The notes below the pieces were generated by a model that saw only the letters and a program-made list of their open reading frames with translations, was not told the origin of the DNA and did no database searches. From Mesaphorura yosii (Eukaryota; Arthropoda; Collembola; Poduromorpha; Tullbergiidae): a DNA stretch of 64,000 bases. Where the stretch lies: the NCBI GenBank assembly GCA_009869945.1, contig WIXG01000031.1, positions 124,001 to 188,000 of the forward strand, read 5' to 3'. Shown one piece after another: positions 33,211-45,623 of the stretch. Within the stretch, counting starts at the first letter, position 1; each line of letters opens with the position of its first letter. The translations under genes and the position numbers were made by a program.

Positions 33211-34962
33211 ATGTCGTCCGAATACACGAGACGAAGTCATCTGCTAAATTCAAGCATTCAGGTCGGCCGATATTCAGCTAGCAGATCAGAAGAGGTAAGC
33301 ACTAAGCAGGGTTTACGAACCAGACACGTGCAGGTGAGAAAACAGTTCACCACAAATGCAAAAAATTCTTTTATGAACACTTCCAGTCTTACGCGTCAAA
33401 GCTTCCAACATCTGGTGCAGTCTCAACTTATCTTTCATCGCGATCGACGGAAACAGACGCCGCAAATGTGAGCATTGAATAAGCGCATGCGCCTGTAACG
33501 CGAATGTCTTTTGTTCTGAGATCGGTTGTTGGCCTTTCAGGATGATTTCAAAAACTACGACAGCCTACTCCGAAGAATTCGTGCAGAGCAGGCGGACACT
33601 TCAAATGCGAATGGAAGCTCGAGCTCGAGCTCGTACTTGGCAACAAGTCCAAGTCGGTATGCCGTAGCCGGATGGAACGATGGACCGAGGGAGTCCTTCC
33701 TGCATTCGAGACATCAGGAATTGATGAAAAGCAGGCGGTTACTGGATAATAGCAATTACCTGGGTGCTACAGCAGGTATCGGAATAGCTGGAGTTGGGAA
33801 TGGCAGTGCCGATCAGCACGAACTACAATCACAGCAGCAGCAAGAATTTGCACCCAGCATGGGCGATGGTGGATGGCGACCGACTTACAGCGTCCGAAAT
33901 ATCCCAGTACGAAGTCTGGAGGAAGTCAGAGAAACAATTGCTATCAGACGACAGTATTACAGAGAAAGACTTTTCGGAAAGAATGATGAGGAGTCAACAG
34001 GAGAAAACACGAATGCGGAAGGCATTTCGGCACAGGAAGGAGCCGCTGCAATAATTTCGGAAGCCCAGAGCGCAGGGAATGAAGAGAAAGTGACCGCCAC
34101 TGACCTAGAACAAGAAAAGCAAGTTGAGCCACTAAGTGGAGCGGAAAACTCCACGGAAAATTCACGCAACACACAAGAACAGAATGGTCCAGGAGATCAT
34201 GAAAATGAGAAATCGATTTGCAACGAGACAGAAGTGCCAACTTCTTTGGGCGAACCAGTAACACGAACATGTACAGATTTGACGGAAGATAAACCAGCTC
34301 CAGATTTCAAGGAAGGAGAATTGTCCACGAAGAACCCTGCGCCCACGGAGACCAACCAAGTACCATGCGATAATTCTGAAAATGTCGCAGTTGTCACCAA
34401 TTCGAATTTGGAATTGGATGGCTCCACTGTGGCAGAAAATATGACTCAACCTGAGCAGACGCCAGAAGCAATCACAGAAATTCCGGCACAAATCGAACAC
34501 ACACCTGAAATAATGACAGAAGTTAAGATTCAACCTGAGCAGGCACCAGAAGTAAAAACGGGAGCCCATACGCCTATACCGGAACAAATGCCAGAAGTTA
34601 TCCCGGAAATTACGACTACGGCGTCAGCGGAGCCTGGAGTAATTACAGAAACTATGAGTCAACCCGAACAAGCACCCGAAATAATCGTAGAAAGTTCGTC
34701 TCAATTCGAGCAAGTGACTGAAACAACCCTAGAAATCATACCCGAACCAGAGCAAAAAATTAATACCGAAGAGAACTCTAGCACAACTGCTGATCAAACC
34801 CTTCCTAATATTAAGGTCCCTTCCCAAGACACAACTCAGCCCAAAAAAGGCGGCAGCAGCACTGAAGCGACGGAAGGGCAATCAGAAATTGCAGAATGTA
34901 TTCAAGTTCCGACCGCGAACATTGACGTTTTGGAGGACTCACCACAATCTCCAAATGAATAA
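33211..34962 (+). CDS. Acidic, disordered protein with PEQ-type repeats
   Basis: A 528-residue protein of unknown function. Exons: 33211-33294 (MSSEYTRRSHLLNSS on), 33387-33467 (SYASKLPTSGAVSTYLSSRS) and 33541-34962. Splice phases are all zero and the joins read smoothly. The N-terminal 180 residues look conserved-like: NYDSLLRRIRAEQADT, WNDGPRESFLHSRHQELMKS, then VRSLEEVRETIAIRRQYYRE. The rest is Glu/Gln/Ser/Thr/Pro-rich and surely disordered. Residues about 356-467 contain imperfect repeats of the type QPEQAPEVxTE, spaced about 20 residues. There is no signal peptide, membrane helix or enzyme motif. A cytoskeletal or scaffolding role is possible but unproven. Confidence 0.8.
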
Positions 34963-35166
34963 TGCGTCGGAATCAGATACAAGCTTGATCCTTCACGAAC
35001 GGGTTTATAATTTCATAATCCCCAAACTTCATTTCCCAACCAGCACGACAGAAGTAGGACGAAGGAATAAAGATTACACTTCTTTGAACCGCGAGAACGA
35101 AAACTGACCGAGTCTGAGATAGGGAGATGACAATAACATGAAACTTTATTACTGCCTTTTACAATT

Positions 35167-37706
35167 CTACATTTTAACATCCTTTTCACAGGTATTCATG
35201 TTCTCATTGATGCACGCATTGAAAACCGAATCGGATAGTGCCCATTTCCAGAATCTGAGGACCGGCGGACTGATACATTGACTCGGCACCCGTTGGTCTA
35301 ATTCGTCATTCTTGCCCAACACTTGGAATAGATAGCTGTAGATAATACCAAAGAATACCGTACAAATGCATCCAATTCCAGAGTACCACATGTACGAAAT
35401 GGATAAGAGTTGGATTAAGAAGCTGTCATCTTGATCCTTCCAATTTGGATGCGTGGTTATCACAAAGGACTCCATTGTACTTGAGCTTGTAGTTTCATTC
35501 GAGCCGTCACATCCGTATGTGTTTAGCACGAGCCGCTGGTTCGGAAGCTGTGCCCGGTTTGAGGCCACCGTGTTTCCAACGATGAGACAAATCATGACCA
35601 CGAATGTCGTGAGCATTCCACAGACGGAACCCTGCACATGTACAAGAGGTATGCTGAAAGCATTCGTTAATTACGGCCAAAGCACTGCAACTGCAACTTA
35701 CTTTGGCGTTCGCCCATGGAAAAAACATCCCGAGGGAGAAAATGCCCAATGTCGGACCCAGCATGAGTCCAAGCAGCGACGAGGTTGTCTGCCCAAAGCG
35801 CAAAGTGTGTAATAGTTTTTCATAACGCAATAGTCAAGACGGAGGGCGAATATTTGGAAACTTACCGATAAAATGTTTCCCATTTGCTCCACCACAAACA
35901 CGAACACGTATGACAGCATTCCAAGAACGAAGCAATTCGCCTTTGCTATTCGTGAGAGTTTCGTATCGCTCAATGTTGGATAAAGCTTCCGGACATAATC
36001 AAAGGCCGTGATTGACGCAAGCGCAGTGAGAGCACTTGATAAAGAGCTGAAAGTAAAGAGTTTAGAAGTGAGAGTTCGAAGTGAAAATGGCAAATGAGTG
36101 GCTCACCTCATGCTTGCAGCACACAGACCTCCAATGAATAGCCCAAGCAGTCCGTCAACACCTTTGACCGTCTCAGCGACAAAATATGGGACCATTTGAT
36201 CCGATTTTAATTGCTATGTACAAAGAAGTCACACACATTGAAAATACTTTCTTCTAACGGTTTTTGCGGAATTGAAGTCTTGCCTCTGTCGTAAATGGGT
36301 CACAATCATGGTATTTGGCGGCCATTACCATTCCGGTGAAGAAACAAAGTCCCACAATTATGAAAAGCCCAAATAAATTCATTACCAACGCCCTACATAA
36401 GAAAGCAAATGTCAGCACTGCCGAAGCTAGGGGATGACAGGGCGACGAACTTCCGAACACGCGAAATCGTTGGCAGCGAGAGGAATCTTTGAATCTGTAG
36501 CTGAGTCGATGCGAATGAAGGAAGCCAAAAGAAATAGCCAGCAATTAGACAGGTCCAGATCGTGTGTCTCGTTCTAGGGTCTAGGAATCATTAATGAATT
36601 ATAATTTCCTGCCTTAGGGAAGCAATCGGAAGCCAAAATGACAAACCTGGGTCAAAACTGTAGGGGGATAGAAAGGTTTCGTTAATATATGAGAGTATTG
36701 AAACACTGTCATTTTCATTTGTGCTCATGAAATGAATTCACTTACATACTTAAAGAACTGAACACGTCCCGTTGCCTCCAGTCGTTCCCACAGGACAGAA
36801 AATCCACCAACGTCGACGAGCCCTTTGATCGCGATCACGGCTAATGAAGCGAGCATTATGATTGCTTGCAGGGCATCCGTCCACAAAACAGCTTTCAAGC
36901 CACCCTGCAACACGGATGAGAGAAGCGTGTCACAATTAGGGAAACGTGCCGTGACATTTTTGTTATTCTTTTACCAGCGTCGAATAAAAAATGCAGGTCA
37001 GATAAATGGCGGCGGTCGACACTTTGGGATTAATTCCTGTCACTGCAAGGTAAGGTAAGGTTTCTCATTTCTTTTTGAAACGCTTGATCAAATTCTTCCT
37101 TAATTACCTTGTTCAATCGCAAGACTCGGTCCATAGACCGCAATTGACATGCTTGTAACGGCGTGCACGACTGCTAGGCCAGAAACGAAGACTCGCGTGA
37201 ATGGATTGAACCTTAATTCAATGTACTGTAGTGTGAAGCATGAAAAGTTAGCGCAGCATAGGCGAGAACGAAATAATTATGGAGACTGTTCCTACTTCAT
37301 ACGCTGATTTCAGGTTGAGGTTAAAGTACACGGGAATGTATAGATATGCCAGGGCCAAATTGAAAGGGATGAAGGACAGAAAGACCATGATGTACTGCGT
37401 CCCGTAGAAGTAGATTTCAGCAGGATTCGAGATCAGGGTGATGGCCGATACCGCACTGTGACATTTATAGTTAGTTGAATTGGAGCTGGCTGACTAGATT
37501 TGAAGGAACGTCCATACTCACCTGCAAATGAGTGACAGTGCAACCGGCACAAACGACATTTGTCGGTTTGCGAGTAGATACTCATTTGTCGTCTTTTGTC
37601 TGCTACCGAAAAATCCGTAGTAAATTCCAATAGCACAAGATGAAAGCAGCACGGCTGCAAACACGGCATAGTCAGGCCAATTTATATCTCTGGAGCTTGG
37701 AGCCAT
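35167..37706 (-). CDS. Sodium/solute symporter, SLC5 family (SMCT/SMVT-like)
   Basis: A 591-residue plasma-membrane sodium-coupled transporter of the SLC5 family, closest in style to the monocarboxylate/multivitamin (SLC5A8/A12/A6) branch that is expanded in arthropods. Twelve exons: 37522-37706, 37296-37455, 37108-37225, 36975-37042, 36750-36904, 36647-36657, 36451-36580, 36284-36392, 36107-36213, 35866-36046, 35702-35788 and 35167-35631. Landmarks: NWPDYAVFAAVLLSSCAIGI in TM1, YIELRFNPFTR, GGLKAVLWTDALQAIIMLAS, RTRHTIWTCLIAGYFFWLPS, SDQMVPYFV and ASMSSLSSALTALASITAFD, the sodium-binding SLSSALT segment. Exon six is only 11 bases, and the intron after 36284 has a GC donor (GAG|GCAAGA), the only join found that keeps frame. 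About 13 membrane helices. Substrate is unknown. Confidence 0.92.
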
Positions 37707-38736
37707 GTTATGAGTGGACTCCGAATTTTGCTGAACTGACTGGCATTCTCAAAAATACAGCCGACGAGCAACCCCAATTTATCAAGAGCGTGTGAAGTGC
37801 TTCAAACTGAATCATGACGAATTTGTAAACGATAATCGTGACACAAGTGGGTAAAAGTCTGGGATTTGCTTTTCACTGTAAGTAGTATGAAATTAACAAT
37901 AGGATTTTGACAGACCGATGTAGTACAAACGTGCATTGCTTAATTCCCAATTTAATTAGGTAACAACTTAATAAAGATTAATTTCAACATTTTGCCATTA
38001 CATAGCGTTTGGCTAAGGTTAAGCCACAAACCACTACACTCACTTAAACAACTCGTATGATATACTCCTTGGCTCGTTGTATGTCATGCTTTAGGCTCAT
38101 TCGTCAGCAGCAGGCTCGAATTTCGCTGACCATCGCATTAATGTAGGAATTAACCATGTCGAGAGACAGCGACCACACTTCCAAACATTTTCTGTCCAAA
38201 ACACGCGTTTTGAAGTTAGAAATGAGAGCAAGATTTGTAATGGGATAAATGAAATGCAATGTCGTGTTCCGCAGCCTGAAACATCGATAACGAGGAAGCT
38301 CATGCGTCGTATTTTAATCAGGGCGATAATGCTTTATTTTTAAGCTGACTGCTTTCGAGCACGACTTCAGAGGCAACTCGTAATCCAAAAGCTCATTAAT
38401 CTCGTTGAACATTGTCATATTTGCTTTAACATTTTAAAATCAGCGTAATGCGTTACAATGTAATGAAAACGCCGATAAGATCCTGAAGGGTCATGCACGA
38501 ATGTCCAAACAAAAGATAAGCACCAATGTACTACATAGTCACTAATCTTACTAGTAATATTATTGACTTCACCTAATTGCGCAATGCGTCATTGCGTACA
38601 GTCTCCAATTCAGTCCAAGCCCACAAGTGACGCAAGTACTTGATAACCACAGTTATTCTTTTGGTTCCCGTGCCTTTCTACTATTTACTTCCGTTGCTTG
38701 CAAACTCTTGTGCCTTTCCAAGAAACTCGAACGGTC
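37707..38736. other. Divergent intergenic region between the SLC5 gene (-) and EcKL-1 (+)
   Basis: About 1 kb containing both promoters. Open frames are short and carry no domain. Confidence 0.4.
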
Positions 38737-40102
38737 ATGGGCGTTGGTTCCACAGTGGACATCTCGAAGGAGCTGCTGGAGAGAATTTTAGGCGAATCGA
38801 TCCAAGACTACAAGACCCAAGCAGGTTCCAGCGAAGGTGACAATGTGGCAAGTGTTCTGACTTCTGTCGTGGTGACAACATCGACAGGGAAAACTCACCA
38901 CCTGCTGTATAAAACATTTCCTGTCGCAAATGACGCATTTACTGACGAAAAGGGTCGTAAGCGAATTCTCAAGATTTTCACAACCGAACACTTGTTCTAC
39001 AAGACCATTGTCCCGATGTACGAGTCAATTGTCAACACTCACTTGGACAGCATCGCAAAAACCAGCTACGAATATCCATTTCCCTCCTACTGCTCGCATG
39101 GTCCAGGCGTGAGCACAGTTTGGTTGAAGGACTTGCGTCCGGAGGGGTACAAAATGCTGGATAAATTCGAAGGACTCACTCTTCCTCAGACTGAACTTGT
39201 GTTAATGGAGTTGGGAAAATTTCATGCAGTAACGTACACACTGATAAGGCATTTCGGAGAAAAGCTATTTAACGAAGAACTAGCACACATCAAGACGAAT
39301 GGGTGGCTGGTGCCGGAATCACGGGAAGAATGGAAAGGCATGTTTACTGGGCACTGGAGAAATATGATGAGACTACTGAAAAACAGAGGACACAGCGACT
39401 GGGTTGATAGACTGAGCATTGTCCGCGATGAGGATGTCTTCGAATTGGCTCTCGGTACTGTTTTTGGCACCGACAAGAAATATTTTCCGGTCTTGGTTCA
39501 TGGAGGTATGGATAAATTCATATTACTGAAATATCAGATGAGCAGTAAAGGTACAGGGCAATGAAATCTTGCTCTTTCTATGTGCAGATTTGTGGACGAA
39601 CAACATCCTATTCAAATTCGATCATCAAAATAGCCCCGTTGGCGTGAAGTTTGTAGACTTTCAACTGTCCCGGCGTGGGAATATTTACGAAGAGCTCATT
39701 TACTTCATAAGCACGTCTACAGTACCAGAATTTCGTGCCCGCCACCTTAAGACAGTACTGTGTTCCTATTATAACTCGTTCACGAGCTTCTTGCAATCTC
39801 TGGGCTGCCCGAAACCAATAAACTTCTCACTTGGAACTTTCTTGAACGAGTTTGATGCAAATCGGAAGTCTGCGTACGTGTACATGATGTTTGCCATTCC
39901 ACTACAGCTGAGCACCTTCTCCTTGGCTGAACTTGGCGACCAGGACGCTGACGCTGATGAGATGCGAGTGACGGTAGAGGAAGGAGATCCGACGAGAACG
40001 AAATTCGTGAAGAAGCTGTACTACATGCTCAAGAACTCTCCACCAGCGCTGCAACGCCTGGAAGCTATTACGTCCGAAGTGATCCAACTGAAAGTCTTTT
40101 AA
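38737..40102 (+). CDS. Ecdysteroid-kinase-like protein EcKL-1 (CHK-like kinase)
   Basis: Predicted small-molecule phosphotransferase of the EcKinase/CHK-like family (protein-kinase-like, related to aminoglycoside and choline kinases). Known members phosphorylate ecdysteroids, and others are linked to detoxification. Exons 38737-39505 and 39588-40102 give 427 residues. Motifs: LLYKTFPVAND (ATP-binding Lys), VWLKDLRPEGYKM, LVLMELGKFHAVTYTL, the catalytic HGDLWTNNIL (residues 255-264) and KFVDFQLSRRGNIYEELIYF, the DxD-like metal site. The single intron falls inside the HGD motif after the first base of the Asp codon, shared by all four copies in this window. Complete, all key residues present. 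Substrate unknown. Confidence 0.92.
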
Positions 40103-40204
40103 ACCCCTTTTAGCTTTTACTTACCATTTCAATCATTTAATAATTTTAAACACTTTGCATGTTTTTCATTTCATTTGAGAATAAAATATTTCGTATCGAA
40201 ACCT

Positions 40205-42044
40205 TTACTGTGGACTTGGTGGATTGAATCTCTTATCGTCGTACGAAAGGGGTGGATTCCTAATTCTCCCTCGTCTTGCCAAATGTTCCTTCACAACTTC
40301 GGGTCCGAGGACTTTGGTCGTGATGGCATAGTGGTGGGCCTGGAGCGATTCCTTGAAAACTGCGGGTTTGACTCTGATAACGTCAATACCATACTTCCCA
40401 GTTACACTTCGGCGATGGTAGAGCGGCGGTGCTTCGAACTTGGGTGGCTTCCGTTCAGGTTGGAGTTCGGATCCGGGTTCACCTCCTGTGATACTGACCT
40501 TCTTGCTCTCCATGAATTGGCCGTATTCCATATCGTGCGGATGAGGCTCAAAGTTTAGAATATAATCCGATTCGCTCAGCTTTGGGAAATTAATTAAATT
40601 ACGTCCATCCAGTCCTCCAAGTTCTTCCTCGCCACGCTCTTCCGCCTCAATCTCTTCGAGAATTCGATCAAAATTCTCGTATAGCAGTGAATTGCTGTCA
40701 TTCTTACGTTCAGATCCCGGTTCAAAGATGTTCTTGGTCTCAGACAAGCTTCCAAAAATTGGGCCTTTATCACCATTTATACTTTCCTCTGCTGCTTCTT
40801 GTTTCTGCTCTGTTTCCTCCTTTACCTCGGTTGACACTAAAAGCTGCCCGTCATGAACGCTTCTGACCTCCCTCAAGTGAAAGACTGAACGAAAGCTTTC
40901 GCTTGGAATGTGCTTTCGGAGTGGAGTCATGTGTCCTGGAAGTGTGTTCTCGTCGGGATCACTCGAATCCTGAAGGAGACTGGGTGCTTGCTCCTTGATG
41001 TAGTCTGGAATGAGCTCCTTTGGTGGGTTTGTATTTGACTAGAATGAAAATGATAAAATTATAAACGAACAACGAAGGAACGAATGGATTGTACATGGGG
41101 TTTGCCTTTTTCCAATTGCAATGACGTGAAATGTCAAACTTACTACAGGAACGTCGAGTCCGACTTTTGCGCAGAACTCATCATAAAATCTCATTTTTGC
41201 GACGCGGTCCTTAATTTGAAGCTTCCCAATTCGTGAAAATGGGAACTCGACTCGTTTGCCACAAACAACGGCACGAGCAAAAGACTAAAACGGGCAAGCC
41301 ATGTGAAAATGTGATAAGTGCATTGATCTGTAGATGAGGGCTAACCTGAAGGACTTCTGTCATGGCGCCTTCAATGATGCGCCTTGGAGCTTGTAATTTC
41401 TTTGCAATGTCTGTCAAATTGAGTGGGACTGAAGAGAACTTGTAGTTGTACGTGTACTCGTCGAAGTTGGCCAGCTTGTACAAGTGCACCACTGCCGTCG
41501 AAAGAACCATTAACGGAGATCGTCGCATTTCGAAAAACGGAGAGTCAGCTACGGCCTTCCTTTCGTCTTGAATCGTGATTGTGCAGAGTCCGGGAATTTG
41601 GACTCCATAACCACTTTTGATGTGGTTGATTATGAAGTGCGAAATCTCATCCCAGACTCTAACAACGTCTTCAGCAAAGCATTCTCGATTCTCAAGTGCA
41701 GCCTCTTTCGCGAGTTGTTCAGCAACAGCAGCCTCACTCAGCCCACCAACATTTCTGCCACTTGAAGCCAACTCGAGGACAGTGAGGTTGCTTCTCAGAG
41801 GTTCTTCATCTTGTCCGATATTATAAACTGAGACCCGTTGCGAAGGTATGGAGGGCATTGGTTTCTGGTTTTGCCAGTCGGACCAACGACGGTCGCGAGT
41901 TACGTCTTTGTCCCAGAAATCTGCCGCATTGTGTTTGGCTTGTCCTCCACCCTCCGAAGCCACGCGATGGAGGCCTATTTGAATGCCGCTGCCTCTCCGA
42001 GTAGAAGAAGCCGATTTGTCTTTCTTGAGTCTCCAGTTCTCCAT
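40205..42044 (-). CDS. Double HU-domain protein, CCDC81-like (long form)
   Basis: A 557-residue CCDC81-type protein. Exons 41346-42044, 41144-41284 and 40205-41038; phases agree. Residues about 1-125 are basic and low complexity (RLKKDKSASSTRRGSGIQIG). HU domain 1 (about 130-225) has VVRVWDEISHFIINHIKSGY then GVQIPGLCTITI; HU domain 2 (about 228-285) has VLQSFARAVVCGKRVEFPFS then RIGKLQIKDRVAKMRFYDEF. The C-terminal 270 residues are charged and mostly disordered, with a Glu-rich helix (YENFDRILEEIEAEERGEEE). The domain pair matches the shorter gene at 27196-27954. It lies inside the EcKL cluster but is unrelated to it. CCDC81 is centrosome/cilium-linked in vertebrates; a similar role here is inference. 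Confidence 0.85.
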
Positions 42045-42270
42045 GATCGGTATTCAGGCGCAAATTCTAATGATATCGAAAATTACGCAGTACACCAAGT
42101 CCACATTCGTTTGCAATACTAAAGTTTTTGCTGGCAAAACTGCCGAAAGGAGTTTATTTTCATGAGCATATTGAGCTATATAATGACAATCTGTCTTGGT
42201 TACATTTCACTTAAACTAGACCTCCACTCAAGCAAGATTAAAGGAAGTAACATCCCAAATTACCACCCAA

Positions 42271-43618
42271 TTAAAACAGACCAAGCTCAACAAATTCTCT
42301 TGTCATTTCCTCGAGACGTCGCATTGCAGTCTCATTACTCAAATACAACTTTTCTAGCTTCTCTTTCGGATCCCACTCTAGAGGCTCAGGACCCTTGCTG
42401 CCTCCATTTGATTGATTATTTGGATCATCTTCCGGTACTCCAAGTTGCAATGGAATGGCGAATAGCATGTAAACGTATATGGGCAGGTAGCCTTTGTAAA
42501 ACCCATCGATGAAGTTTCCTCTTGAGAAATACAGCGGGCTGGGGCAGTTGCCAAGTTTGGACAGGTTGTCCAGAAAAAAATCATAATACACATACAAAGC
42601 TTGGAGGAGATGTTGCTTCCTGAAGTCCGCAGTTGTGCTCGTGAAAATAAAGTACAACAAGTCCTCGTACACATTTCCTCGACGAATCTGCTGGAAGTCG
42701 ATAAACTTCGCGGCAACCGGGGAACCAGTGACGGGATCATACTTCATCAAGACGTTGTTGTTCCAGCAGTCTAAAACAAAATTGTTATGTTATGAAGTTA
42801 ACGAAAATAAGTTCTGCCAAGTTAATTCACTTACCTCCGTGTATTATAACCGGAAATGCTTCCTGATCAGTCATCCGCGCAGTTTTTCTCGCAATTGTAG
42901 CAGCGTCCTCAAGACGAATCTTATTTCGAATTTTTGCTGCCAGTTCAGGTCCGCCAATTTTCTCTTCTATAAGTTTTAGACCAACAATGTATGCACCGTT
43001 ATACAAACCTTTTGACATTTCAATGTTCTCCGGCGTATGTTCATTCCAGAATCCTTTCGCATAGTTTTCCAAGCCTGGGCCGCTTGAGAAAAACTTTTCT
43101 CCTTCTTGCCGTAAGAGGAAGTAGGTGAACGCGTGAAAGCGGGCCAACTCTTGTAGTATGACAGTGACTTCAGCCAAACTGTAGCCAATGTACTTGTTTG
43201 ACATGCAGTATCCATTCGGTCTTTCGTCTTCCAATACAAGATACGAATTCTCGCCGTCGCAAATTCCTCCGTAGTATTTTGGCAGCGCAAGACCTACACT
43301 TGGTCCTTTAAATGTGTCTGGAGTTCCGTACGCCTTCACCAGCTCTTGCACCTTTGCGTTGACGACCGTGTAAAGATTAATCTCCAGCTCAAAAATCCGA
43401 TTTTCAATTGCATACGTCTTCAACATCGGATTATTTTCTGGAAGAGATTTGTACACCAGATTTAAAGTGCGCTTGGAGCGAGTAACTACTTGAACCGCAA
43501 ATATATCACCAGCAACATTGTCGCCTTTCTCGCAACCTTTTTTCACAGTAAAGTGTTCAATTGGCTCGTTAACTAAATTTTCAATGAATTCTTTCTCCAG
43601 TTTCGGTAAATTGGCCAT
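42271..43618 (-). CDS. Ecdysteroid-kinase-like protein EcKL-2
   Basis: EcKinase/CHK-like family, 427 residues. Exons 42835-43618 and 42271-42770. Motifs: LVYKSLPENNPMLK (ATP-binding Lys region), VLEDERPNGYCMSNKYIGYS (the hinge/brace block), VTVILQELARFHAFTYFLLR, catalytic HGDCWNNVLMKYD (from about residue 260) and AKFIDFQQIRRGNVYEDLLY. The intron interrupts the HGD Asp codon as in the other copies. It is more similar to EcKL-3 (44273-45623) than to EcKL-1 or EcKL-4, so these two look like a recent tandem pair. All catalytic residues are present. A minus-strand TATA box is near 43719-43724. Confidence 0.93.
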
Positions 43619-44272
43619 GACGCTCAGTTCCAGTATTCGTACAAATCAAAAAGTGTCCTGACACATGAACATGCCAGTGAATGGTTCAGCACTCCCGATG
43701 CACATGAGACATGAGCACTTTATAAGTAATGATAAGCTGCCACGTTCCATTTCGGGAGCATTGTTCGTGGTTCAACTATATTGAACTCATGGGCTTTAAG
43801 TTGTTTACTGGCCAGGATTTGCGATAACGTATTACGCAAACACCTTTGCTTGTATGTATGTGTGTTGACTTCAGCCCTTTAAATAGAATTACAATAAGTA
43901 TTTGAGGCGTGACGTAGCCGAACGATATAATGTGTCGCAGTTTTTTTTAGTCTTGTATTTTTTCATGAATTTTGGACTTTACTCAGCACTGCCTGCTGCC
44001 TTTGCGATAGAACGCGCATGTGGATTGTAGACATTAGTGCCGCTGTCCGCTACGCGTGAGCTTAATTTTAAATATGGTTTGATGATTATTCAAGGTTCAT
44101 TCTGTGCTCTCACAATTATCCACATTGTATGTTGGAAAGAATTTTCAAACAGAATTTTGTCCCAAACTCAACGTCGAAATACCAATTCTATTTTATTCAA
44201 GCGTGAGGCAGACCAAACATAAAATTCCGAAATAACCGATATCTCGAAAACTAAGCTAAAAAAAATCCGCCC
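43619..44272. other. Spacer between EcKL-2 and EcKL-3
   Basis: It contains the EcKL-2 promoter (TATAAA on the minus strand at 43719-43724) and the 3' flank of EcKL-3. No other gene is seen. Confidence 0.5.
43719..43724 (-). promoter_or_regulatory. TATA box upstream of EcKL-2
   Basis: TATAAA on the minus strand, about 100 bases before the ATG at 43618, at a plausible distance for a short 5' UTR. Confidence 0.45.
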
Positions 44273-45623
44273 TTAAAATACTTTTAAGCCCACCAACTCT
44301 CTGGTTAAGACTTCTAATCGCTCAAGCGCCGCTGGAGAGCTGGAATACAGTTGCTCGACAATTACCAACAGTACAGCAAATGCTTCCTCCTTACTCAATT
44401 TACCCATAGTCGGATCAGGGTCACCGTGCTTGCCCAACTGTAAGGGGATGGCGTACAGCATGTAGAGGTAAATGGGAATGAGTTGGGAGAAAAACTTGTC
44501 GATGAAGTAGCCTTCAGTAAAATAGCCCGGCATGGGGACATTCAAGTGCTCAAGAGCAGCCGCAAACGACACGTAGTACGTATGAAGGACTTGTGCCAAG
44601 TGATGTTTACGGAATTCTGGAGTCGTACTTGTGTACACAAAGTATAGAAGGTCTTCGTAAATGTTTCCACGTCTTGTCTGCTGGAAGTCAATGAATTTGG
44701 CTGAAATCGGAGCACCGGTAGCACTGTCGTATTTCAACAGAACGTTGTTGGTCCATAAATCTGGAAATACAAGAGAATATTAGCACTAGGAATTGGGAGT
44801 TTTTGCTGCGGCATAAGATGGTAGATTTTGATTTGTACACGTAAATCCTACCTCCATGGACAATGACTGGGAATATTTCTCGATCTGTGATGCTGCCAGT
44901 TTCCCTCACCGTGGCGCCAATACTGTCGTCGCGAATCTTACTTCTAACCTTCGCTGCCAGATCAGGGTCGGCAATTTTTTCTTCGATCACCTTCATGGCA
45001 ATGTGAAAGGATTTTCCGTACAGGTCTTGAGCTACTGCCGCGCTGTCGAGATCTGTGCTGTCATTCCAAAACCCCTTCGCGTATCTTTCCAGACCTGGCT
45101 TGCTCGAGAAGAACTGTTCGCCTTGTTGTCTTATAAGAAAGAATGTGAGTGCGTGAAATCTTCCAAGTTCCTTCATTATAATTGAAGCCTCTGCCAAGTC
45201 GTATCCACGGTATTTGTTTGACATCCGGAATCCATTCGGTCGTTCGTCTTCCAGAGTGATGTAGGAGTCTTCCTCATCGCAAAGGCCACCAAAGTACCTT
45301 GGAATCGGGAGGCCGGAACCTTGTTGTGAAGAACTCGCGAGCAATTCTTTCACTTTATCTGCTACCGTCGTGTAAAAATGAATTTCAAGCTCAAACACTC
45401 GATTTTCTATTGCGTATTGCTTCAGCATTGGATTGCCAGAGGGTAAAACTTTATGGACCAGGTTAATTACTTTCTTCGAAGTAGTATTCACTTGAATGGA
45501 GAAAATATCGCCCGCGACGTTATCCCCTTTCTCAGAACCTTTTTTAATCACGAAACCATCAATCGGTTCTTTAACTAATTTCTCAACGAACACTTTGGAT
45601 AATTTCGGTGCGACGGTGGCCAT
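44273..45623 (-). CDS. Ecdysteroid-kinase-like protein EcKL-3
   Basis: EcKinase/CHK-like family, 419 residues. Exons 44852-45623 and 44273-44760. I chose the ATG at 45621-45623 (MATVAPKLSKVFVEKLVKEP). Motifs: LVHKVLPSGNPMLKQYA, LEDERPNGFRMSNKYRGYD, ASIIMKELGRFHALTFFLIR, catalytic HGDLWTNNVLLKYD (Asp about residue 258) and AKFIDFQQTRRGNIYEDLLY. The intron position is identical to the sister genes. Closest in the window to EcKL-2. Intact; substrate unknown. Confidence 0.93.
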
